Of a stretch of DNA of 24,084 nucleotides, positions 6,899-14,878 are shown one piece after another. Under the pieces are notes generated by a model. That model had not been told where the DNA came from. It saw nothing but the letters and a program-made list of their open reading frames with translations, and did no database searches. Made by a program: the position numbers and the translations under genes. The number at the start of each line of letters is the position of its first letter. Position 1 is the first letter of the stretch. Source of the DNA: Bacteroidales bacterium UBA6117 (lineage in GTDB: Bacteria > Bacteroidota > Bacteroidia > Bacteroidales > VadinHA17); assembly GCA_002428385.1 (NCBI GenBank), contig DIWB01000034.1:81749-105832 (forward strand). The letters are read 5' to 3'.

Positions 6899-8590
6899 AT
6901 GAAAAGAATCATATTATCTTTCCTTTTGATCTTCACTGTACTTTCAGCAAAAGCACAGGAAAGGATCCTCTCGTATGACATCGTCGCGGAAGTTGAAAAG
7001 GACGGCACTCTTCTGGTTCGTGAACAGATCAGCGTCGTGGCTGAGGGAAATGCAATAAAAAGAGGCATTTACAGAACCTTCCCCACAAAATACAAGGACC
7101 GGTTGGGAAACCGCTTCAAGGTGGGGTTTGAGGTCACAGAGGTGTTGAAGAACGGCGCCCCCGAGCCCTGGTTCACCGAAGAAAAAAACAACGGTGTAAT
7201 TGTTTACATCGGAGACAGCAACATTGAGCTGACACCCGGAACATACAACTATACCCTTTCGTTCAAAACAACCCGTCAGATAGGTTTCTTTGATGATTAT
7301 GACGAGCTGTACTACAATGCCATTGGCGGCGACTGGGCATTTCCGATTGAAACTGCCTCAGTCACAATCAGGGCTCCTGAAGGAGCGGGTATTATTCAGA
7401 AAGCAGCATATTCAGGCTATGCCGGATCGACCGGATGCGATTGTGAACTGACAAGTGAGGGCAATGTTGTAAGGCTCTCCACCACAAGGACACTGGAACC
7501 TCAGGAGCAGCTGACCATAGCGGCAGCCTGGGAAAGAGGGTTTGTAGCCCGTCCGTCGGGTTTCAGCAGGCTGATAATGTTTCTGAAGGACAATCTTCAC
7601 ATTCTGTTTGCATTGGCCGGACTTGCCGGAGCGATAATGCTTTACTTCAGGAAATGGAAGACTGCCGGGAAAGACCCCGCCAAAGGAACCATAATTCCCC
7701 TTTTTGATCCGCCGGAAGGTTTCAGTCCTGCCGAAACGGGTTACCTTTCCAGCATGGGCATGAAAGAAGAGGTCATAACGGCAGCGCTTGTGAACATGGC
7801 CGTAAGCGGTTACCTGAAAATCATCCGTACAAAGAAGAAATACTCACTGGAACTGGTTCCCGGCTCAGATGCAGTGCTGACTCCCGAGGAAAAAGCCCTG
7901 GCTTCAGCCCTGTTTGCCGGCAATCAGGAAATAGTCCTTGACAACAAAAACCACATGGTCTTTCAGAAAGCAAGGAGTGAGGCAGAAAATATTCTCAAGG
8001 GGAAAATGATACCGGAATATTTCAACCTGAATGCCAGGCATCTTCTGCCCGGCGTTCTCTTCTCGGTGGCCCTGGTCCTGCTTACTTTCTTAATATCTCC
8101 TTCGCCTGCCGTTCCTGTGATCCTGATACTTCTCCTTGTCGGGATTGGGATTCTTTTCGCATGGCTGATGAAAGCGCCCACACCCCGTGGAAGGTCGATG
8201 ATGGATGAAGCGGAGGGTTTCAAAATGTACCTGTCGGTTGCTGAAAAGGATCAGCTCAACCTGGCGCATGAACCCGAACTGACAGTAGAACGTTTTGAGA
8301 AGCTTCTTCCATTCGCCATTGCCCTTGGCGTTGAGAACCAGTGGGGTAATAAGTTTGAAAATGCTCTGAGGCAATCGATGCAGGATACCAAAACCTACAA
8401 TCCTGCCTGGTATACAGGTACGGGTTTTGGAGCCGCTGCTTTTTCACCCTCAAGTTTCACCTCAACGATGGGTAAAAGCTTTTCGTCGGCCATCTCCTCA
8501 GCTTCAACCCCTCCCGGTTCGTCATCGGGCAGCGGTGGAGGCGGAAGTTCGGGCGGCGGCGGCGGCGGCGGCGGTGGCGGGGGCTGGTAA
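6899..8590 (+). CDS. DUF2207 domain membrane protein with poly-glycine C-terminus
   Basis: From the ATG at 6899 the protein has 563 residues. It starts with a Sec signal peptide (MKRIILSFLLIFTVLSAKA, cleavage before QER). An extracytoplasmic DUF2207 region follows (RILSYDIVAEVEKDGTL, then GIYRTFPTKY). There is one membrane segment near 225-248, a cytoplasmic-type domain, and a paired hydrophobic region near 382-424. The tail is Ser/Gly-rich and ends in a run of glycines capped by Trp, a tail common in DUF2207/LemA partners. The tail is encoded by GGC repeats at 8550-8587. The frame is open upstream of 6899 inside lemA, but the signal peptide fixes the start. The role is unknown; the lemA pairing suggests an envelope function. 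Confidence 0.9.
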   Translation: MKRIILSFLLIFTVLSAKAQERILSYDIVAEVEKDGTLLVREQISVVAEGNAIKRGIYRTFPTKYKDRLGNRFKVGFEVTEVLKNGAPEPWFTEEKNNGVIVYIGDSNIELTPGTYNYTLSFKTTRQIGFFDDYDELYYNAIGGDWAFPIETASVTIRAPEGAGIIQKAAYSGYAGSTGCDCELTSEGNVVRLSTTRTLEPQEQLTIAAAWERGFVARPSGFSRLIMFLKDNLHILFALAGLAGAIMLYFRKWKTAGKDPAKGTIIPLFDPPEGFSPAETGYLSSMGMKEEVITAALVNMAVSGYLKIIRTKKKYSLELVPGSDAVLTPEEKALASALFAGNQEIVLDNKNHMVFQKARSEAENILKGKMIPEYFNLNARHLLPGVLFSVALVLLTFLISPSPAVPVILILLLVGIGILFAWLMKAPTPRGRSMMDEAEGFKMYLSVAEKDQLNLAHEPELTVERFEKLLPFAIALGVENQWGNKFENALRQSMQDTKTYNPAWYTGTGFGAAAFSPSSFTSTMGKSFSSAISSASTPPGSSSGSGGGGSSGGGGGGGGGGGW

Positions 8591-8596
8591 GGAATC

Positions 8597-9373
8597 ATGA
8601 CCCGTAAAAAATCTGTTAAAATAAAACCTATGGCAGACAATGTCATTAAACCGATAAAAAACAGGGAACGGTCGGCAGCTCGTTTTTTTGCAGCTTTTGG
8701 AATTATTTCCCTGTCAGCCGCAGCAGCATCCTTATCAGCAAATAACTTCCTGTCGGGGATCTGGCCGGTAAGCTTTCTGGGCATTTTTGCAGGGGCAGCA
8801 TCCCTGGTAACAATTATTATCCTTAATAAAAGGGCGAAAAAAATGGACCGCCTGCTCTCAGGGGAGAAACTGCTTGCCGGATGGATAATGACGGATGATG
8901 AAAGACAGGCTTACTCGGAAAATCTGAAAAATACATCCAGGAGCAAGAATAAGGTTATAATGATCGTAGTTACAATTTTCTTCGTGGTCATAACCATTAC
9001 CTTCCTTTTCTTTCTCGAAAGAGATGAAGCAGGCGGATTTTTGCTGATCATGGGAAGTATCTGGCTTACAGTCCTGTTATTTTCCAGGTTCATGCCGTAC
9101 TATTATCATTACAGGAACCTCAGGGGAGACGGGCAGATACTTATCGGATCACAATACGCTTATATCAACGGGTACTTTCACAACTGGGATTTCCCGCTTT
9201 CAGGCATCAGAAGCCTGAAACATATAAAAGAGCCTTTCAGTGGGATCATGCTGAAGTACTTTTACACCGACCGCACCTGGACCAATGAGCACGCTCTTTA
9301 TATCCCTGTACCCGATTCAATTAACATTGAGGAGCTTATCGGCAGCATAAGGAAGGAGAATCCGGCAGTATAA
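8597..9373 (+). CDS. Four-pass membrane protein of unknown function in the lemA operon
   Basis: The 258-residue protein starts at an ATG with a good ribosome site (TAAGGA, five bases before it) that overlaps the stop of the DUF2207 gene, so it is very likely cotranslated. Hydrophobic segments lie near residues 29-48, 54-76, 119-140 and 147-166. The remaining C-terminal 90 residues are soluble (GSQYAYINGYFHNWDFPLSGI) and resemble the PH-like tails of some small membrane proteins, although I cannot assign a family. Position indicates a job with LemA and DUF2207. It ends 13 bp before the convergent zinc-ribbon gene, and a 6-bp inverted repeat (CGGCAG/CTGCCG, 9363-9380) overlaps the stop codon. 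Confidence 0.75.
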   Translation: MTRKKSVKIKPMADNVIKPIKNRERSAARFFAAFGIISLSAAAASLSANNFLSGIWPVSFLGIFAGAASLVTIIILNKRAKKMDRLLSGEKLLAGWIMTDDERQAYSENLKNTSRSKNKVIMIVVTIFFVVITITFLFFLERDEAGGFLLIMGSIWLTVLLFSRFMPYYYHYRNLRGDGQILIGSQYAYINGYFHNWDFPLSGIRSLKHIKEPFSGIMLKYFYTDRTWTNEHALYIPVPDSINIEELIGSIRKENPAV

Positions 9374-9386
9374 GCTGCCGATCGCT

Positions 9387-9917
9387 TCACTTCAAAAGCG
9401 GACAGCCGCAATTGCGGCAGAAATCATCGTTTATATCATGCAAAAAGGAGCATGCATTGCAGAATATGATATCATCCTTCGATTTGTCATATTTTTCGAA
9501 TGTGTGCAGCCGGCCATGAAACCGGACCTTTTCTCCCTCATGGTAATAATCGTGAAACGTAGCGTCGTTCTCTGATTTTATTTCGTGTATACGGTTTTTC
9601 TGATCTGAAATCATTACCACATATTCCAGTTTCCCCCTGACCCGCCTTATCTTTTTCCCGGTCACCACACCGTCCCAGGTAAGAGCAGGTTTGACCGACC
9701 GGGCAGAATAAAAACCTATAAGAGCAAACATCCCCCCTATCGCCAGCCCTATGTACAAAGCCTCAGGATTATCCATGTCATCGCTGAAATGTCCGTAAAG
9801 GAAAAATCCTGCAATGGCTGCCAATGCAAGCACAAAGGAAAACTGCAGCCTGTAGTTTTTTGTGTTTCTCAGGTATTTGTCAAAAGCAGGGTCATTAATC
9901 TTTTCAGAATATGCCAT
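9387..9917 (-). CDS. Membrane protein with C-terminal zinc ribbon
   Basis: The 176-residue protein has two hydrophobic segments (about 24-42 and 53-71), then a soluble part with a DUF3592-like feel (ALTWDGVVTGKKIRRVRGKLEYVV). It ends with Cys153, Cys156, Cys167 and Cys170 in a CxxC-x10-CxxC zinc ribbon. The zinc ribbon is seen directly; the rest is unassigned. The gene converges on the lemA operon with a 13-bp gap. A TAATTTTT sequence upstream of its start is a poor match to the -7 consensus. No function is proposed. Confidence 0.75.
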   Translation of the reverse strand: MAYSEKINDPAFDKYLRNTKNYRLQFSFVLALAAIAGFFLYGHFSDDMDNPEALYIGLAIGGMFALIGFYSARSVKPALTWDGVVTGKKIRRVRGKLEYVVMISDQKNRIHEIKSENDATFHDYYHEGEKVRFHGRLHTFEKYDKSKDDIIFCNACSFLHDINDDFCRNCGCPLLK

Positions 9918-10057
9918 TGGGGTCAGTATTTATCCCGAAAAATTAGCGCTTTTTCCTGATTAAACCATACCTGCAGACATTTCCCCTGCAATTTGATTTA
10001 ACAAAAACCCTAAAAAAAAGGTATAATATTGCATTTTCATCAGTATATAATTTTTAA

Positions 10058-10083
10058 TTTAATGGTCTGATGGAACCCACATG
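10058..10083 (+). repeat. Copy 1 of a dispersed repeat, left arm of a hairpin
   Basis: The sequence from TTAATGGT through TGATGGAACC to CACATG recurs at 24056-24084 with about two mismatches and one inserted base over 30 bases. Here its ATGGAACCCACATG (10070-10083) is also an inverted copy of 10122-10135 with one mismatch, so a 14-bp stem with a 38-nt loop is possible. It lies upstream of the broken XRE/cupin gene. Confidence 0.55.
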
Positions 10084-10148
10084 CTTGAATATTATATACA
10101 TACGTGTTTGTGTATTTGACACATGTGGGTTTCATAAAACAGAACATC

Positions 10149-10555
10149 ATGACAGAACAAATAAGGCAGATTGGAGAAAGAATAAGGGAACTCCGGGATA
10201 TTTCGGGGATTACTACAGCATATCTGGCTTTGAAGCAGTGAGAAACGGAAAGGGACTGAAGCTTGAACGCAGGCAGCAGTACAAATATGAGAGCCTTGCC
10301 AGCAACTTCATCCATAAAAAAGCAGAGATATTCATGGTGACTATCGATCCTAAACCCGAGGATGCACTTCTTGATTTCAACTCCCATCCCGGGCAGGAAT
10401 TCAACTTTGTGATAAAAGGATCAATGATGACAATTATAGATGGCCACGAAATTATTCTGAATGAAGGCGATTCAATCTATTTCGACTCGGGATTCAATCA
10501 CGCGATGAAAGCCCTCAACAACGAGCAGGTGAAATTTCTGGCAATGGTTTTATAG
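10149..10555 (+). pseudogene. XRE-family regulator with cupin domain, broken by deletion and frameshift
   Basis: The start at 10149 encodes MTEQIRQIGERIREL and about 30 residues of an HTH domain, ending at a TGA at 10239. The C-terminal cupin lies in another frame from about 10238 to the TAG at 10553, with RNGKGLKLERRQQYKY, LNSHPGQEF-like FNSHPGQEF, the EGDSIYFDSG strand and a final NEQVKFLAMVL. In the usual XRE-cupin protein of about 180 residues the second half of the HTH and the linker lie between these parts; about 50-60 residues are missing here. Family members often sit next to an AMP-forming acyl-CoA synthetase, which is also broken here. A frame open from 10070 is accidental. Confidence 0.8.
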
Positions 10556-10574
10556 GATAATACGGATAACGAAA

Positions 10575-11955
10575 ATGGTTCTTGACAAATACCTTAAACA
10601 GACTGATTTTAAATCATATGAGGAGTTTAAATCGGGACTTGAAATAACGATCCCGGAAAGGTTCAATTTTGCTTATGATGTTGTTGACGAAATAGCGCAG
10701 ACCTCACCGGACAAGACGGCCATGGTATGGTGCGATGACAAAGGCAATGAAGCCGTGTTCACCTTCGGGCAGATGAAATATTTCAGCGACAAGGCTGCAA
10801 ATTTCTTCCTGTCGAAAGGCATCCGCAAAGGTGATCCGGTGATGCTGATCCTTAAAAGACACTATACCTTCTGGTTCTGCACTCTCGCATTAAACAAAAT
10901 CGGAGCAGTAACGATCCCTCAACTCATCTTCTCACCACAAAAGACATAATCTACAGGAACAACGCAGCCGGTATAAAGATGATTGTTTGCGTGCCCGATC
11001 CCCTTGTCATGCAGCACATTGATGAATCCGAAGACAAATCACCGTCCCTGAAACATAAAGTACTCATCGGTGAGGACAGGGAAGGCTGGATTAATTTTTC
11101 AAAGGGGATGGACGAGAGCCCCGGGAAGTTTTTGAGGCCGGGTCCGGATGAAGCTGTAAAGAATGATGATGCCATGCTTTTGTATTTCACATCCGGAACA
11201 ACCGGGATGCCGAAAATGATGACTCACGATTTCACATATCCGCTCGGGCATATTGTTACTGCCTTATACTGGCAAAACGTCAGGGATAATGGTCTTCATT
11301 TCACAATAGCCGATACGGGTTGGGCAAAGTCGGCGTGGGGAAAGATCTATGGATAGTGGCGCTGGCGACATATCCGTGGATGGCACCCAAGCCGGGATCG
11401 ATGGGAAAGCCTTCGCCGGGTTATGATATTGACATTGTTGATGAATCGGGAAATTCGTGAGAGATAGGATATGAAGGAGAAATTGTCATTCATACAGACA
11501 GGAGAAAACCGGTAGGCATGTTCAAAGGATATTACCGCGATGATGAGCTGACAAAAAAAGTATGGTCGGATGGTGTTTACAGGACCGGCGACATTGCCTG
11601 GCGCGACGAGGACGGATATTTCTGGTTTGTAGGCAGGGCTGATGATATCATCAAAAGTTCAGGCTACAGGATCGGTCCCTTTGAAGTCGAAAGCGCCCTG
11701 ATAGAGCATCCGGTAGTTCTTGAATGTGCTGTTACAGCGGTTCCTGATCCCGACAGGGGCCAGGTTGTGAAGGCCACAATAGTGTTGTCAAGAAATTACA
11801 CTCCGGGTGATGAACTGGCGAAGGAACTTCAGGAACATGTTAAAAAGGTGACGGCACCCTACAAGTATCCCAGGATAGTTGAGTTTGTTACCGAATTGCC
11901 CAAAACCATAAGCGGTAAGATAAGGAGGGTGCAGATAAGGGAGAAGAATAGTTAA
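10575..11955 (+). pseudogene. AMP-forming acyl-CoA (acetyl-CoA-synthetase-like) synthetase, multiply disrupted
   Basis: Three pieces of one enzyme lie in order. Piece 1, 10575 to about 10920, begins MVLDKYLKQTDFKSYEEF and carries FTFGQMKYFSDKAANF. A one-base loss near 10920 shifts the frame, and piece 2 continues (THLLTTKD) to a TAG at 11354, with the ATP-binding motif YFTSGTTGMPKM. Roughly 90-100 residues normally found between KIYG and ATYPWM are absent. Piece 3 starts about 11359 (TYPWMAPKPGSMGKPSPGYD), is cut by an in-frame TGA at 11458, then runs to 11955 with the adenylation motifs YRTGDIAW, GYRIGPFEVES and the catalytic Lys in ISGKIRR. At least three independent lesions rule out a working enzyme unless the assembly is wrong. 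Confidence 0.88.
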
Positions 11956-11983
11956 TTTGAAAATTTGAAAATTTGAAAATTGG
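11956..11983. repeat. 8-bp tandem repeat TTTGAAAA, three and a half units
   Basis: TTTGAAAA is repeated exactly at 11956, 11964 and 11972 and breaks off in TTGG. It begins directly after the TAA of the acyl-CoA synthetase remnant. Its period is 8, unlike the 7-bp arrays elsewhere. The rest of the gap to 12132 shows nothing I can support. Confidence 0.8.
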
Positions 11984-12132
11984 CCTGTAAGAACGGGTTT
12001 CAATGCTCCATTTAATATCCGCCAGAAAAATAACAGATAAAGCAGTTCCGTTTATTAAGAGAAAATGATTCAATTAAAATCAGAAAATCTGTTGTGAAAT
12101 TCCAATATTATTAACCTTAAAACTCCGATACC

Positions 12133-12714
12133 ATGAGCTCAAAAGCAGTGCTAATGATTAGTCTTTTCATGATTTCAGCCTTAGCTTTCCCGCAAACAGA
12201 AAAGGGGACTCTGATAGTTTCCGGCAAAACCAGCCTGGAATTTGTCCGTACTTCTTCAAAATATTCACAATACGGAACACCGGGTCCATCGAGCAGTTCG
12301 GAAATGAATTCCTTTGAGTTTATGCCGGCTATAGGTTATTTTGTCGCAAACAATTTTGCTTTAGCGTTTTCAGGTAATTACTCCCATTCCGTGGTAAATG
12401 TTTATAAATCAAACGAGCTGGTTCTTATGCCAACCTTAATGTATTATTTTCCGCTTAAATCTTCCTTCAGGCCTTATGTCCAGGCAGGAATAGGATATGC
12501 AAAAGCAACGGAAAAGTCGGATTATAGACAGGATTCGTACTCCGGACCTGCTTTTGGCGGTGGTTTGGGTCTGGCTTATTTCATCAATGAAAATATTTCG
12601 ATCGATTTGGGTGTTGAATTGACCAGAACAAAACTGACCTACTCGGAAGACAACAATTCAAAGGTTACAGGAGACAACCTTGGATCGGCTATCGGATTCA
12701 CCCTGTTCTTTTAG
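12133..12714 (+). CDS. Outer-membrane beta-barrel protein
   Basis: The 193-residue protein has a Sec signal peptide (MSSKAVLMISLFMISALAFPQ) and then alternating amphipathic strands typical of a small OmpA/OmpX-like barrel. Examples are SFEFMPAIGYFVANNFALAFSG, PTLMYYFPL, PYVQAGIGYAKA and GGGLGLAYF. It ends in Phe (GSAIGFTLFF), the usual C-terminal signal for BAM-assisted insertion. No peptidoglycan-binding domain is present. It stands alone between two pseudogene/repeat regions, so neighbours give no clue to its role. Confidence 0.8.
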   Translation: MSSKAVLMISLFMISALAFPQTEKGTLIVSGKTSLEFVRTSSKYSQYGTPGPSSSSEMNSFEFMPAIGYFVANNFALAFSGNYSHSVVNVYKSNELVLMPTLMYYFPLKSSFRPYVQAGIGYAKATEKSDYRQDSYSGPAFGGGLGLAYFINENISIDLGVELTRTKLTYSEDNNSKVTGDNLGSAIGFTLFF

Positions 12715-12774
12715 TATGAAGCATATTCAACTTCAGCAATAAATATAATAGCCTCAACTGATATAACAAATTAA

Positions 12775-13162
12775 GTAAGTCATTGGAAGTCAACCTTTCC
12801 ATTATAGTCACGGTTTCACTCTACCCTTTTTACAAGTCTATTTGAAAATCATTCTCTGATGGGTTATCAGTGCATTGCTTTGGTTGAATGAGATCCCTCG
12901 CCTGACTGGTCCATGATTACTCTTTTTCCGCATTGATTGTCTTCCAATGTGGGAATAGTTCAACTATCCGATATCAACCGGCGAGGGATGACATACCGGT
13001 TTGGGGGGGTTTGGGGTGAGGCCGCGGCGAGTGATGAATTTCCAAAATAAAGGAAGATTGCCTCTCGCCGCGGCCTCACCCCCTATGCCCCCCCTGCACC
13101 ATGTCATCCCGCATCCCGTAAGCAACCGGGATGCGGGATCTCCTGCACAGGCACTGACTTAC
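12775..13162. repeat. Nested inverted-repeat element (REP-like composite, possible MITE)
   Basis: Several inverted repeats are nested. The outermost GTAAGTCA (12775-12782) pairs with TGACTTAC (13155-13162). GAGATCCCTCGCC (12890-12902) pairs with GGCGAGGGATGACA (12980-12993). A reverse-oriented unit of the same design runs 13102-13142, with perfect 13-bp arms ATCCCGCATCCCG (13106-13118) and CGGGATGCGGGAT (13127-13139). Between the two lies a perfect 19-bp hairpin (13013-13031 with 13064-13082, stem GGGGTGAGGCCGCGGCGAG). This fills most of the gene-free interval 12715-13271. It contains no ORF worth reporting. Whether it is mobile is unknown. Confidence 0.7.
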
Positions 13163-13247
13163 CAAAAGTAGCTTGTTATCCGATTTTATTGGGAATGCAC
13201 CAAAGCTGAAGTACCCCGGAATTACTGCAGTTATTGTTAAAAATAAC

Positions 13248-13255
13248 TACCTTTG
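13248..13255 (+). promoter_or_regulatory. Bacteroidota -7 promoter element of the metal efflux operon
   Basis: TACCTTTG matches TAnnTTTG exactly and is followed by CA, as is common in this phylum. It lies 17 bp before the TTG start proposed for the His-rich protein. This supports a start downstream of it rather than the TTG at 13173. No -33 TTG is visible at the usual spacing, which could mean activator dependence. Confidence 0.5.
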
Positions 13256-13271
13256 CAGGAAATTTCAAGAT

Positions 13272-13634
13272 TTGAGAACAGGAATCCGGACTAAAGCCTC
13301 ACTTATCATTTTCAGCTGGCTGCTGATTATGGCTCACAGCTTAATTCCCCATAATCATCAGGATGAGGATTTTTCTGTGTTGCCAGCCCATTCGCATACC
13401 GGAGCAAGCCTGACCGAAGAATATCACAGCCTCGGCGATGATCATGATGCCTGCCGGATATCCTCTCTTCTCTTCCACCAGTTCACCCAGGAAAACCTGT
13501 TTATCGAAAACTCCACCACTGATTATTCATCCCCCGAATCACGGAAAGAATTGATCATTGACAATAAAAAGCATTCCCTTTACAGAAATAGTTATTTCGC
13601 ATCTGTCTCACTCAGAGCCCCTCCGGCTGCTTAA
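13272..13634 (+). CDS. Small His/Asp-rich membrane-anchored protein of the metal efflux operon
   Basis: I place the start at TTG 13272, giving 120 residues beginning MRTGIRTKASLIIFSWLLIMAHSLIPHNH. That is a basic N-terminus, one hydrophobic segment, then the LIPHNH motif. Later residues keep many potential metal ligands (HSHTG, GDDHDAC, LFHQF). Bacteroidota efflux loci often start with a small protein of this layout, whose job is presumed to be periplasmic metal binding. The frame stays open to a TTG at 13173, upstream of the promoter element, and the ATG at 13329 would lose the hydrophobic segment. It is followed 66 bp later by the adaptor lipoprotein, with the short inverted repeat ATTGTT-gaat-AACAAT at 13664-13679 in between. 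Confidence 0.65.
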   Translation: MRTGIRTKASLIIFSWLLIMAHSLIPHNHQDEDFSVLPAHSHTGASLTEEYHSLGDDHDACRISSLLFHQFTQENLFIENSTTDYSSPESRKELIIDNKKHSLYRNSYFASVSLRAPPAA

Positions 13635-13700
13635 GCCATAATCTTATCTCTTCTTTTTCTTATATTGTTGAATAACAATTATTTAACATTTTTACTGTCA

Positions 13701-14867
13701 ATGAAAAATCTTTTATTTTTTATCCTTATAGTGTTTGCAGCTTTTTTCACCGGCTGTTCATCAAAGAGTGCCCGCGACCACGAAACAGTCGACGAACACC
13801 AGGAATCAACCACACATGTACATGAACAACAGGAAACAGCCTCACATGTGCATGAATATGAACATTCCGCTGATTCATCAGGCTACAGAATAATCACTCT
13901 GACACGTCAGCCGTTCGCGTTTACCATTAAGACGGGAGGCATGATCATGAGCGATAATAAAGATATTCTGCTTGTCACGGCTAAAACTCCGGGATTGGTA
14001 AAATTCAGCAATTCATATTTGTTCCCCGGAGTAAAAGTGAGCCGCGGGCAGAATCTGTTCACCATAAGCGGAGAACAGCTTACTGAAGACAATTCAGAAC
14101 TGAAATACAGGCAGTTAAAAGCTGATCTGGACAGGGCCGCCCAGAACTATGAAAGGGCAAAAAATCTCATTTCGGATAAAATAATTACCCAGGAACATTT
14201 CCTTACGTTAAAAAATGACTATGAGAAAGCCCTCAACGAGTTCGAAAATCTGAATGCAACATACAGTGAAAGAGGGAATTCAGTTTCTTCGCCCGGAAAT
14301 GGCTACATCCGGGAGATCTTTGTTGGCGAAGGACAGAAAGTATCATCGGGAGAAGCTCTTGCTTCAATAATCATTGAGCGGAACCTGATACTTAAAGCCG
14401 ATGTTTCACCTGATAATCTGGATATTCTTCCCCGCATTGAAAGCGCAAATTTCAAGGTCGGCTACAGTAAAAAACTCTATAAAACATCTGAAATGAACGG
14501 CCGGAAGATCGCCTTTGGGAAAAGCACCGGCGGCAACTCATTTTATGTGCCGGTTTACTTCAGTATTGATTATGATCCCGGACTCATTGAGGGTTCTTTT
14601 GCAGAGGTGTTCCTGACCGGACAAACTACAGAAAACCTGATCGTTGTTCCCAACAGCGCCCTGATGGAGGAATTCGGGAAACTTTATGTATTTGTCGCGC
14701 ATGAAGACGGAGACTTTGTGAAAAGATACGTAACCGCTGGCTATAGCGACGGTGAAAAAACTGCCGTACTGGACGGGCTTTCCGAAAATGAAAAGATCGT
14801 TTCCGAAGGCGCTTACCTGATCAGGCTTTCGCAGATGACGACAGCCGCACCTGCTCATAATCATTAA
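13701..14867 (+). CDS. Efflux RND periplasmic adaptor (CusB/CzcB type), His-rich lipoprotein
   Basis: From the ATG at 13701 the protein has 388 residues. It begins with a lipoprotein signal ending in FFTGC (Cys19), so it is anchored in a membrane. Next comes a His/Glu-rich stretch containing two near-copies of T-H-V-H-E and ending near residue 55, then a barrel-sandwich hybrid split around a coiled-coil hairpin (LKADLDRAAQNYERAKNLISD). The C-terminal part is the beta-barrel and membrane-proximal domain (VPNSALMEEFGKLYVFV). The last residues, AHNH, are again His-rich. Such adaptors join an RND pump to an outer-membrane channel, and the His clusters suggest a divalent metal ion. The gene ends 11 bp before the pump gene. 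An ATT/TTG frame upstream to 13665 is not needed. Confidence 0.92.
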   Translation: MKNLLFFILIVFAAFFTGCSSKSARDHETVDEHQESTTHVHEQQETASHVHEYEHSADSSGYRIITLTRQPFAFTIKTGGMIMSDNKDILLVTAKTPGLVKFSNSYLFPGVKVSRGQNLFTISGEQLTEDNSELKYRQLKADLDRAAQNYERAKNLISDKIITQEHFLTLKNDYEKALNEFENLNATYSERGNSVSSPGNGYIREIFVGEGQKVSSGEALASIIIERNLILKADVSPDNLDILPRIESANFKVGYSKKLYKTSEMNGRKIAFGKSTGGNSFYVPVYFSIDYDPGLIEGSFAEVFLTGQTTENLIVVPNSALMEEFGKLYVFVAHEDGDFVKRYVTAGYSDGEKTAVLDGLSENEKIVSEGAYLIRLSQMTTAAPAHNH

Positions 14868-14878
14868 TATTCGGGACC

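Noticed and set aside
8395..8784. Minus-strand proline-rich frame of 129 codons
   Set aside because: The proline run is just the complement of the poly-glycine GGC repeat in the DUF2207 gene, and the rest lies opposite a real gene.
10070..10237. Open frame upstream of and continuous with the cupin part
   Set aside because: Its translation through 10070-10237 is not protein-like and overlaps the genuine HTH start in another frame. Continuity is accidental.
13013..13082. Rho-independent terminator
   Set aside because: The 19-bp stem is strong but the 32-nt loop is too long and no T run follows on either strand. It fits a REP-like hairpin better.
13664..13679. Operator for a metal-responsive repressor (ATTGTT-gaat-AACAAT)
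   Set aside because: A six-base AT-rich inverted repeat between two genes of one operon is expected by chance. No regulator gene is nearby and no second copy was seen.
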